This document shows, one piece after another, positions 25,901 to 34,889 of a stretch of 64,000 nt of DNA; the stretch's first letter is position 1, and each line of letters starts with the position of its first letter. Under the pieces are notes generated by a model that saw nothing but the letters and a program-made list of their open reading frames with translations, did not search any database and had not been told where the DNA came from. Both the position numbers and the translations under genes were made by a program. Source of the DNA: Heterobilharzia americana (Eukaryota; Platyhelminthes; Trematoda; Strigeidida; Schistosomatidae); the NCBI GenBank assembly GCA_944470555.2, contig OX104130.1:63989160-64053159 (forward strand), read 5' to 3'.

Positions 25901-26457
25901 TGCTGTCATGATCCTGGAGGAGGAGATTGGTTCCCACTGCATGACAGCCTTCGATGCTGTTGAGAGGGGATATCATGATAGCCACTCGAAGACTCAGTGT
26001 GCTCGTGGTTGTCGTCTGGTTGACAATATCGGAGTAGACTATCGATTGTGCAGTTGAGAGTTTGGAGAGTCCACTTCCATTCCATCTGCAGATTCCTGGC
26101 ATATTTCAAGCACTTCTATGCTATACCTTCTCATCTCGTTTGCAATCTGGACTGCCTTGCTAGGTTCATACATGGTGCGGACATTCCATATCCACACGTT
26201 TACTTTTGCGTTCATCGAGTGAGAGGAGACATATCGGCCAATTGGCTTCCCGAAAGCTTTCACCAGCTGGTGTAATTTCGTCTCTCCGATTCCAGTGGGG
26301 AATAAGTTTGTTATTATTTTATATATTTTGTTTGTGTTTTGAAGTTTGTTTAGTGGTTAGATTTGTTTTCCGGTGTAGGGTTGCTAGCCGTATGCCCAAC
26401 CTTCCGTGTTTATCCGGGCTTAGTACCGGCTAGTAACTAGTGAACTATTTATCCAGG
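22925..26457 (-). mobile_element. RTE-clade LINE copy D, near full length, inactive
   Basis: Reverse-strand twin of copy C with the same domain order: 5' UTR (about 26457-26240), endonuclease starting with WNVRTMYEPSK (about 26195), GADNTGRE (about 25685), RT with AAGPDGIPPE (about 24600), FVKAFDSVDREVI (about 24185), VKQDCPLSP, DFA-NDD (about 23865), a His/Gln codon tract (about 23650-23740) and a GATAAT-type tail. The frame shifts match copies C and E. It has small private deletions, for example around the proline-rich linker at about 24700. The WNVRTM region reads VWIWNVRTM here and VETWNVRTM in copy C, showing independent point changes. Confidence 0.88.
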
Positions 26458-27356
26458 CGTTTTTAGTCTTGCCGATGAAGTCCTAAATGGGTCAATACGC
26501 ACGTGCTATATTCTTCTTTAGTCTGCATTTAAGTAATTTTTCTTCACGTTTTTGTAGATTGTGATCGGTTGAACTAAACGCGACGACGCATCGCTTTCAA
26601 TTATATACTGGATAATCAGAATCATGAATGTATAGCGAAAGGTAGCTGTTTAGTAAGGTGGCACTTTATTGACAATTTAATAATCTGTTCTACCCTAGAA
26701 TGAATTATGTTTAATCTTTAAACAGGTTTACCATGTGTAAAGTCCTACCATTGTCTACATTGCCGCCAATCCAAATAAGGTAATATCATTTTAATGATAT
26801 TTTGAAGATTTCTTGTCGTGATCCCATAACAGGTTTTAAAAACCTCGTTAGACGACTTTACATATTTTCAAATTTGTTCGTGTCTACTCTAGTTGTCCGA
26901 CCAACGGAGTGTCTCTTGTGGTGGGAGTAACTTAATTCAGATAAAGTTAAAAGTGGCTTCTAAGCGTCTGTGTATACTGTGATGCCCAGTGCTACAAATT
27001 TCGACAAAACTGCTATTGTAGATTTTTCTGATCTGACCTTTATTCACTGAAAATATCTATTTCTCCTATTTCAGTCGTAAATACGAAGAAACTGCGGTTT
27101 ATTCCGAGTATAAAATATTTTTATGTCTGGACTCATGTAAAGTTTTAAATGGACGAGACAGCTGCATAGGTTACCCGCTAATGAACAATCCATGTTCATT
27201 ACTCACAGGAAAGGATATAATCACTGCTAAATAGAGTCAAACTACGAAGTATAAACTGCACAGTATTAATTCAGCTAACGGAAACTGTTATTACGTTTAT
27301 AATGGGTAAGTTTTTTAGAAAAAGAGTTCCTAATTGCAGCTGAATGATATTACTAG
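26458..27356. other. AT-rich DNA, nothing recognised
   Basis: No exon, RNA gene or known repeat is seen. Confidence 0.45.
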
Positions 27357-27493
27357 TATTTATACTGGGTGGTGATTGAAGTTAAAATGAAAATTTGGAC
27401 CGCGGTCAGATTCGAACCAGCTACCGCCAGGTGTTCGAATCCGGCCGCGGTCCGAATTTTCATTTCACCTTCAATCATCACCCAGTATAAATA
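27357..27493. repeat. Foldback repeat with tRNA-like B-box words
   Basis: Two arms of about 60 bases are reverse complements with few mismatches. The left arm has TATTTATACTGGGTGGTGAT, GACCGCGGTC and GATTCGAACC; the right arm has GTTCGAATCCGGCCGCGGTC and ATCACCCAGTATAAATA. About 13 bases separate them. GGTTCGAATCC matches a tRNA B box. Single-orientation relatives are at 57605-57730 and 58675-58800, so this is two head-to-head copies of a small element. Confidence 0.7.
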
Positions 27494-28160
27494 GAAGTCT
27501 GCGAAAAAAAACTGATGTTGTCATCTGGCAAAGTGATACTTTGATGGTCAGCAGCAATACCATGATACATTTGATTTTGAACTACCACCGTAAAAAGGAC
27601 AAACCCTTCCAGAGGTGAGTGGAAATTCTAGGAATGCTCCATAGTCAATCGCATACCATCATATTCAATTAGAATTAGATGAGGCGAATAATATTTGAAA
27701 TGCACAGCAAAACTAATAGGAAAATTCCCCGATAAGTAGTAGAAAAGTGATTGGTATACGAAAGTTGAGAAAATATGCCGAACAATGGAGATAGACATTA
27801 GCAATTTAATTCTGCCCAGATGCCATCAGGAATAATCTGTTTTGGAGGTGAGGCATATCTCATGGTTATAAAACTAAGTTTTGATATAATCTCAGGGTGT
27901 TAAAAAATCAAATCTATATTTGGAACATTGGATATTCTACTAAAGAACTAACGGTTTTCACAGCAAAAGTTTTCGAATGATTTTGTTTTGACTTTCTTAA
28001 CACCAAGGAATTATATTAAAACCAATTTTCATAGTGATTACATCAGACTTAGAGCCGAAACTCTACTTGAATATTTGTAACAGCTACGATTTAGGTATTT
28101 ATCATCTCATGTTTGCTTCTGAAGATAATCAATAATAGATTACGAAACATGCACACCAAG
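27494..28160. other. AT-rich DNA, nothing recognised
   Basis: No supported feature lies between the foldback repeat and the PLE remnant. Confidence 0.4.
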
Positions 28161-28164
28161 TCTT

Positions 28165-28820
28165 AAAGAGAAGAAGAGCCATATCTGAGCACTATCCTGC
28201 ATGGTTGTCTAGGGGAGAATGCAAATCAATTAACAACTCAGTTTTCAAACACTTGGTCAACTCTGAACATATAGCACGAACACAGTCCTCCTTCAATGTC
28301 AATAATAGAGTCAGGTGAGACAGTTCGAAAAGGGGCACGCCTTCGAAAGTTATGCACAGCAGAAGGACTGGCAATTCAACTATTCAATCCTGGTCTCTGC
28401 GTGGAAAAGAGGTGTGTTCAATCTCTTATCTTACCATGGTCATAACACTTTCACACTTTTAAATTTCATTATAATTAGTTAGTTTATTATTATCACCACA
28501 TTCGGCTTTTGTCTAATTCTTCACCTTCTTTACATCTATTTATCAAGTGTACATTCAATATTCGCATTTCTCACCTACCAACAGTTTTCACCTTGTCAAA
28601 CTCCTTGCCTTCCTCGTTATTTTTACTATCTAGAAGATTATTATGCAACTACCTTCCAGTCTTGACTCAGGTTCTTTAGCACTGGTTAATGATGCAATTA
28701 TATATACACTATTGTTTAATAATAGGCTGTTATTCATTTATGATATATATATAAATACGATTGCACAGCTTTTGAAAATGATATCGTTGAAAAAGAAAAT
28801 TTTCTTTGCTGAAGTAATGG
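28165..28820 (+). pseudogene. Penelope-like element remnant, endonuclease C-terminus and 3' region
   Basis: The plus strand opens with ISEHYPAWLSRGECKSINN and FKHLVNSEHIARTQSSFNV, the end of a PLE GIY-YIG region, before a TGA. About 400 bases of AT-rich 3' sequence follow, shared in order with 46890-47235: a TTTTCACCTTG block, a (TA)n stretch, and an end in AAGAAAATTTTCTTTGCTGA. The RT and the YIG catalytic core are missing. The shared non-coding part defines the terminal region of this PLE subfamily. Confidence 0.7.
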
Positions 28821-28960
28821 ATTGATTTTAGGGGTGTGACTGATGAACAAAGCTTTACTGAATGACGTTTTGACTTTTGTGATAAATCAGTCTCATTCTC
28901 TTTCTAGTTTCCTTTTGACAAACAGTTCAAATTCCATGAGTTGATATACTTGTAATTCTC

Positions 28961-29145
28961 CCTTGTTATACTGGATCGAATTGTTCGACCTCTGTTTATA
29001 TATTGGCTCCCATGCAGATGCCTTGATACTGCCTAAATTACGATAATAAATATTCGAGGAATATCAAGACACTTGCTTAGGAGTCCATGTTCCAACAGTG
29101 GTCGAACAATTTGATTCAGTATAACAACGAAGAATTACAAATATA
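28961..29145. mobile_element. Two SM-alpha tails in opposite orientation
   Basis: 28961-29045 carries the SM-alpha tail on the minus strand (AATTCGATCCAGTATAACAA when reversed, plus GGCATCTGCATGGGAGCC). 29056-29145 carries a similar tail on the plus strand (AGTCCATGTTCCAACAG, GTCGAACAATTTGATTCAG, TATAACAACGAAGAATTA). The pair forms an imperfect inverted repeat about 10 bases apart. Neither has a head. Confidence 0.55.
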
Positions 29146-29200
29146 TCAACAAGTACTTATAACTATCACCCGTTGTAGAAGAGGCTGCTAACTTGCTTAC

Positions 29201-29345
29201 GTGGGCTAGTGGATAACACCTTGGTGTTTGAAGCGATGGGTATGAGGTTCGAGTCTCAGTGGAAACAACATCACTCACTGGGGTGCAGGTGCATCTAGCT
29301 GATCGGTCCTAAATTAGATGAAACATGCATCTTGGATTCCTCTGT
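29201..29345 (+). mobile_element. SM-alpha-type SINE head with a decayed hammerhead
   Basis: A tRNA-like head (A-box-like TAGTGGATAAC; B box GAGGTTCGAGTCTC at about 29250) is followed by the ribozyme region (29289-29336). That region shows stem I as GCATCTAG paired with TTGGAT, the core as CTGATCG where CTGANGA is required, a shortened stem II, GAAA, then CATGCATC and TTGGATTCC. The changes at the G8 and A9 positions should abolish self-cleavage. The order head-then-ribozyme is that of SM-alpha elements. Confidence 0.7.
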
Positions 29346-29352
29346 TGGCCAA

Positions 29353-29930
29353 AACAATAAATTACCATAATTAAAATTATATCCATCTCTTCGACATTTG
29401 GAAGTTATTAATCATAAAACTTTCAATTTGTGTTGGACAAATGTTTGTTTTATCTTACTATGTCTTCAATAAAAAAAGGCATGAAAGTGTAATAAATTCA
29501 TTAGTTACGTATCATTAAACTATTAGTTGAAGTGATTATTATTCACAACTAGTTTCGTAATGCTTATTTTCAATAAACTGTTTGGACATAAATATGTGAG
29601 TAAAAAAATTCAGTGCATGTTTGTCAGCGTTTATTTAAATATACAGTAGAAAAGTCACTATTTCGTATAAGGTTTATAGTTTATAATTTGAAAAGAAATT
29701 ATGTCAACTCAATTATTTCTTTAAGCAACAAATTAGGAATGCTAATTTTTACGTAGGGTTAATCGTAACTACGGAAAAGTAATTTGCTTATATAAGGAGT
29801 TTAGATTTTTATAATTATATTTTATTATACACTGTAGTTAACTGTATATTTTTTAATCAGTACAGGAATAAACATTTTTTTTAGCTAAAGCAGAGTTTAT
29901 TTATCGAGTTTTGAAACACTTATTTCTAGT
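29353..29930. other. AT-rich DNA, nothing recognised
   Basis: No gene or repeat is identified upstream of the hammerhead element. Confidence 0.4.
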
Positions 29931-29934
29931 TTTT

Positions 29935-30390
29935 ATTCATCGTAGAATGACATCAGTTGGAGGAACAAAGGAAACCTGGGAGCACTGGACAGCTGTTTCG
30001 TCCTAGTATGGGACTCCTCAGCAGTGCGCACCCACGACCCCACCAGCAGGGATAGAACCCACGACCTTCAGGTTCCGCGGCGAGCGCGTTACCATTGAGC
30101 CACTGTGTCAGAATCCAATGCTCCATATTTCCAACTTCTGTTAGCTCACGATATATAGCGCAACCACCACCCAATGTCATCGCTGAGTATTTATCCTCAT
30201 GGCCATCAGGCTTTGACTCCACCGGTCACAACTTGTCATTGGAACTTCGGGAATACTTCTCGAAACTAGTCACCAATGAGCACCAGTTCAATTAAATTTT
30301 GAGGGAGTTGTGGAGATTTGGAATTATTCCAAGTTGTTATTCATCGTAGACTGACATCAGTTGGAGGAACAAAGGAATCTAGAATGAAGG
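29935..30390 (-). mobile_element. Hammerhead-bearing tRNA-derived element with 404-base tandem period
   Basis: Read on the minus strand, a block of about 40 bases (TTCCTTTGTTCCTCCAACTG, then a GATGTCA-TCTACGATGAATAA part) stands at about 30385-30340 and again at about 29977-29935, exactly 404 bases apart. Between the two are a body of about 220 bases, a tRNA-like head (A-box-like TGGCTCAATGGTAACGCG, B-box-like GTGGGTTCTATCCCT, about 30115-30045) and a complete hammerhead (29982-30027). The block after the ribozyme is therefore also the start of the unit, as expected for a tandem or circular template. An open frame of 89 codons on the same strand crosses the head and ribozyme and is not protein-like. 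Relatives lie at 50970-51165 and 54475-54600. Confidence 0.75.
29982..30027 (-). ncRNA. Hammerhead ribozyme, complete consensus core
   Basis: On the minus strand: stem I GCACTG paired with CAGTGC (6 perfect pairs), core CTGAGGA (fits CTGANGA), stem II GTCC/GGAC with loop CATACTA, core GAAA, then the self-complementary stem III word ACAGCTGT, then the cleavage-site C, with cleavage predicted 3' of the complement of base 29988. All invariant core positions of a type I hammerhead are present. The minimal stem III resembles hammerheads known from schistosome SM-alpha repeats. Activity is inferred, not shown. Confidence 0.82.
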
Positions 30391-31575
30391 CTTACCATTG
30401 CTTATGAACAACAGATCAGTTTTTTGTACAAACTACCTCAGGAAAGAAGTGATGACATAGCAAAAAAAATAATTCACAAAAGATATTATTTAACATAGGT
30501 ATGATGGAAGCAAATTGAGAATGGAAGCTGGTTTTTTGTTCCACTTGTTTAGTTACAGCATGCACTTGCTGATTTGACACAAGTTACTGCTGATATACTG
30601 AGTGGAAACAATAAATCTCTAAAGTCACTTTTCCCTTCTCACTAAGCAGTCCCATTGAATCTTCTGCAAATTATGAAAACGTCATATATAGATACACCTA
30701 TAGGTGTACTTATAAAGCCAAGAAGTATGCACATGATTAGGACTATTTGGTTGTTACATTTTCTTACTATAGATATAAAATTGTTTCTAATCCCTAAGGT
30801 GGCTTACAAAAATGAAAATGAAATGATGAGTTAAAAGTCCAAAAATCCTTTGTTGTCTAAAAGCTCCTAATTTAAATGTATAAATATCAGCACAAGTTCT
30901 TTGTAACAAAGTGTGACTAAATACTGATAATCTATGTTATCACAGAATAAAAAACTGATTCTTTCCCACATAAACTTGTTCAATTTTCCGTAAACGCCTA
31001 CACTTATTTTTTTTCTAAGCACATTTTTAGGATATATGTATATTCAGCAGAATGTATCATATTTCACAATAATCCATATTTAATTTCGAATTAATATAAA
31101 TTTATTATAGTTCGCTGCTTTTTGTGAAATTTCTAAAGAAAACAGATTTTAACAGTGCGATTGTTAAAAGTTAGCACTAAGAAACTACATATCTACAAGT
31201 ATAGTCGAATAAAATCCTTGAAAATGTCATCAGCAACTAGAGTTCACACTTTTTGTACAAGAGGAAACTTCATGACCAGTTTGCTGATACTTCGGTGCAC
31301 TGAGCACTAATCTCACATTTCTTATCTTTCTGACAGTACTTCTATTCATCTACATGAATGTTTGTGTTGTTGAAAAGTTGGAAAAAAAAGGAGACAAAAA
31401 AATACATTTAGATATATTCATTCGCACAGATGAAGTTTGTTACACAATTCACAAAAAGTAATATTTATTTAGAAACTACATGATTGGTCTAAATGTACTT
31501 AGTTTATAATAACCATGAAAGATTCTATATGCTTATTTTATTCGAAAATGAAAGAAGAGACCAATATTTTTGTTT
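30391..31575. other. AT-rich DNA, probably intron
   Basis: No recognised repeat or RNA is present. A pyrimidine-rich tract ends this stretch just before the exon candidate at 31581. Confidence 0.4.
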
Positions 31576-31580
31576 TTCAG

Positions 31581-31712
31581 TCCTTTGGATTAGGTCCAAA
31601 TTGTTCGCTTTGGCTGCGAAACAGAATCCTTATCATCATTATCGCGATGAGAATACATATTTCATCATCGGGAGGGACAAAGAAGAATACATTTCAAAGT
31701 ATAGCCGTCAAA
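31581..31712 (+). CDS. Candidate internal exon, unrecognised protein
   Basis: A textbook acceptor (TTTTTGTTTTTCAG) ends at 31580 and a consensus donor GTAAGT begins at 31713. The 132 bases between encode LWIRSKLFALAAKQNPYHHY, then RDENTYFIIGRDKEEYISK and YSRQ in one open frame. The exon begins with two bases of a codon and ends with one, the same phase as the exon at 5974-6201. Joining the two gives an Ile codon at the junction and no frame break. A second open frame exists but has a run of isoleucines and is less protein-like. I do not recognise the domain. The composition is soluble and charged. If it is spliced directly to the upstream exon, the intron is about 25.4 kb, plausible for schistosomes, though exons in between are possible. 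Confidence 0.6.
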
Positions 31713-31718
31713 GTAAGT

Positions 31719-32185
31719 GACCTAATCGATAACTTTTATCTAATATAGTTTAGTTACCTATAAAATCGAACAAGTTATTATCGAACCTTTTCTGCCATAA
31801 ATGAGGTTTTGTACATAAGGATTTACGACTGCATCGTCTATGTGCAGCAGAATTTGTCTGAATCAATAAAAAGAATTTGGTAAATCCATGCAAAGAAAGT
31901 ACGCATAACTTACAGTGAAAAACTTCAACCTCAGAGGAAGCTAATTGCAAAAATTTACATTTGTTTTAAATGTCTGTTACATTTCTTTCAGCGTTTTTCA
32001 AAAATATTTGTGCTACATACCATATGTTTCATATTTCATCAGTAAAACCATTACTATGGATTATTTTAAAGTTTGGTATGAAGATTCTGCTTTTCATTCC
32101 AGTGATTATACTGCATCTTAGAATAAACATACTAATGTGCCATTATTATCATGAATAGTTTTTATCAAATCCTTACTGCCTGTCT
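31719..32185. other. AT-rich DNA, probably intron
   Basis: No supported feature. Confidence 0.4.
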
Positions 32186-32362
32186 GTATTAGCATATGAG
32201 CTCCTGTGCGGATGCCTTGATATTGCCAGCAATCTGATTACGTTAAGGTTGGATCGTGGCTAGCAGTGGAATCCAGGATGCGCATTTTGTCCTATTTGAG
32301 ACTCGTTAGCTGGATGTACCTGCTTCCCAGTGAGTGATGTTGTTCCCACCGGGATTCGGACT
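32186..32362 (-). mobile_element. SM-alpha-type SINE with a dead hammerhead (32271-32315)
   Basis: On the minus strand: B-box region GAGTCCGAATCCCGGTGGG, the CACTCACTGGGAAGCAGG block, stem I ATCCAG/CTGGAT (perfect), core CTAACGA in place of CTGANGA, stem II GTCT/GGAC with one wobble, AAAA in place of GAAA, the self-complementary word ATGCGCAT, then the SM-alpha body (ATTCCACTGCTAGCCACG, TTAACGTAATCAGATTGCTG, GGCATCCGCACAGG). Two essential G residues are changed to A, so it should not cleave. Confidence 0.75.
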
Positions 32363-32595
32363 CAGGAGCGGTGTGTAGTGGGTAACGCGCTGGCGTTTGA
32401 AGCGATCGCTCCTGAGTCCGAATCTCGGTCTCAAATAGGACGAAATGCGCATCCTGGATTCCACTGCTAGCCATGATCCAACCTTAACATAATCAGATTG
32501 CTGGCAATATCAAGGCATCCGCAAAGGAGCCCATATGCCAATACAGACCGATCAATTCCATCCAATCTACGACGGTATCACATAAAAACCGTTAT
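32363..32595 (+). mobile_element. SM-alpha-type SINE, ribozyme half deleted, head-to-head with the previous copy
   Basis: A tRNA-like head (TAGTGGGTAACGCGCTGGCG, then the B-box region CTGAGTCCGAATCTC) runs straight into GTCTCAAATAGGACGAAATG. The stretch holding stem I 5' and CTGANGA is deleted. The body and tail follow in normal order to ACGACGGTATCACATAAAAA. Together with the minus copy it makes an inverted repeat with a near-perfect stem (CGGACTCAGGAGCG with its complement) and one shared tRNA head in the loop. Confidence 0.75.
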
Positions 32596-34885
32596 AATAA
32601 AAACTATACCCATTGCACAAGAAGTGGCTATTTTACTATTATTTCTTTGAATTTATTTACTTTTCGTCACATTTCTTGTTTTTGAGTTTTAGATTATATA
32701 TAGTAAATTTTTTCTTAATGCTTAGTTTATGATTTCGTGCAGAATTTCTCATCTCTGTTTTCATTCCCAAGACGTGAAAACATGCAGTGAACCAGTTTAC
32801 GACAATTCCTGTATTAAAAACCTTAGAAAGTAATCGGTTCACTGTTTTTAACACTAAATTTATTAATGATGCCTGCGTTTGTTTCACTTTGTTCGAACAG
32901 CATGATAGATGTTTATTTGAAAGTTCATAGACATATTTTCTTTCAGTGATAATATTTTACTATATCACCAAAAGTCTTTATATTTTTTCCAGTGTTAGTA
33001 CTTTGAGTAGGTATTCCTTTCCATTTTTAAACTAACGGCTTTTATGGTAGATAAATCCTCTGCTCTCTATTAAGTTTCGCGAAAAACAGGATTTCCGAGA
33101 TAAGAACGTTTTTTGTATCTGTAACGGGTTTCTTATGTACGGAAAATTGCATCTAAATCAAATTACATGTAGTTAAGTAAGTTGAAATTTTTAAGGTCTT
33201 TGGAATCGTTGAGTTACCGGTGAAATTTCTCATGTTTAAAATATGATTGCTTATCATTGTAGACGAAATCGTCATTGATATGTTATGAGAACATCAGACT
33301 TTCATATATTCGCCACTTGTTATATTGAATGCACGAAAAATTATTTGGGTTGGCCTTAAAAAGCCTGAAAAGTATGTGCTGCCTGAATGTCATCTGACAA
33401 AAATGCTGCGCAGTTTTGATGAAAGAAGTAACAAAATTTAAAAAATAAGGCAGCCGAAAGTTGTAATTATAGATAGCTGCTTGGATTTAATAGGAATACT
33501 TTTAGAAATGGTGTTTGTTTAAAACACAGCTTTTCAGAAGCACTAGCCAGGGATCATTTTCTTAACGGGTGACTAAAAAGATGGCATATTAGTCATTGTA
33601 TCTCAAATAAGACACCGACATCAGCCTAACAACTGCTGTTGAACTTGTGTTGGCAAATAACACAAATATTTGTAACCTTATATGGAAGCATAGTGGTTCA
33701 GCCCTTTCTTGTTACCACAAACCATATTATTATCCACCTTTCATTTCTCCCACCATTACCTAACTTCTCAACTGCTTTCACTTAACTTTTTTTCTTCTAG
33801 AAATTCCCTTGCTTATTTATGATAGTCGGTGAAGAAAAATTAAACGAAGAGCTACTGCCACAGTTTTCTAATCCGTTTTCTGAGTACGAAATCCTCAGTT
33901 AACACAGCTCAAGACAGCATCATGGGATGTCGTAGTCATGATTGTCTTTTTCTATATTTGCCACAAAATTGTATGATGAAGTATTAACTAAGAACTCATG
34001 AAAAGAATGAGTAGTCGTCGCGAAACACGTCTGGAAAAGCACAGGGTTTACGAATATCACTGAAAATGTTATGTTCTTAAGGTAGGTTGTTGAGTGACAG
34101 TATAATTTTGAGCAATTTTCAGCTTGAAATCGCTCTGTGGAGCAGAGCGACTTGGTATACTTCAGGCTGAAGTCATCAATAGAAATTGGTATCGGTAATG
34201 AACACCACTGTTATATATGGCTTAGATGATACATGTATGCAGCTGAAAAGTAGTAAACTGTTATAACTGTTATACAACACTACATGCAGAAATCTGAATT
34301 TTTTGAACATTAGGTCAATTTGGCTGTCATCTTACAAACCATTCACTTCATGCTGTCACTTGTATGACTTTACTGTAAGTATATTGATACAGCAGTATAT
34401 TAGTGTGGCACATATAATTGCTTTTTTCATGCTGCATTCTTTCTTTATTTTTAAATATTAGAAATAGTTATTAGTCAAGAAACAGTTATAGTAGGCAAGC
34501 AAAATATTCATCTGTAACAGGAAATACTTTGGAAATGCCTCCATTCTTTTACGGATAAAAATATTATTCATACTCCATTTTCTTTCTTCCTCAGATTATA
34601 TTTTTGGTGCTCTCAGTAGTCTGCTTGATGGTCAAGTAATATTCTCATGCCAGGGTATAATTGTTTACCTTTTTAGATTAATGAGTGTTTGTTCAATTAA
34701 TGCTCTGATATGTTTTTTTAATGAACTTCGTAGGGTGCACTTCGAAGTATCCACATTCAGAATTTCGAATACCTAAGTCTTTAGTCATCCTATTCCTAAA
34801 GGTATTTACAGTTGAATTATTAAAGCTGTTTATTGAAGCGTGTTCTAAGCATATTTATATGAGATTATTGTCACATTATTATTAC
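32596..34885. other. AT-rich DNA, nothing secure
   Basis: A GTCGTCGCGAAACACGTCTG word near 34014-34033 resembles retroelement-linked motifs, but no ribozyme or coding context supports it. Confidence 0.4.
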
Positions 34886-34889
34886 TTCC

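Noticed and set aside
29953..30222. 89-codon minus-strand open frame as a protein
   Set aside because: It runs through the tRNA-like head and the hammerhead, so the sequence is explained by RNA structure.
34000..34040. GTCGTCGCGAAACACG word as a ribozyme or PLE motif
   Set aside because: The nearby CTCAT/ATGAG hairpin is not adjacent to GAAA and CTGANGA is missing.
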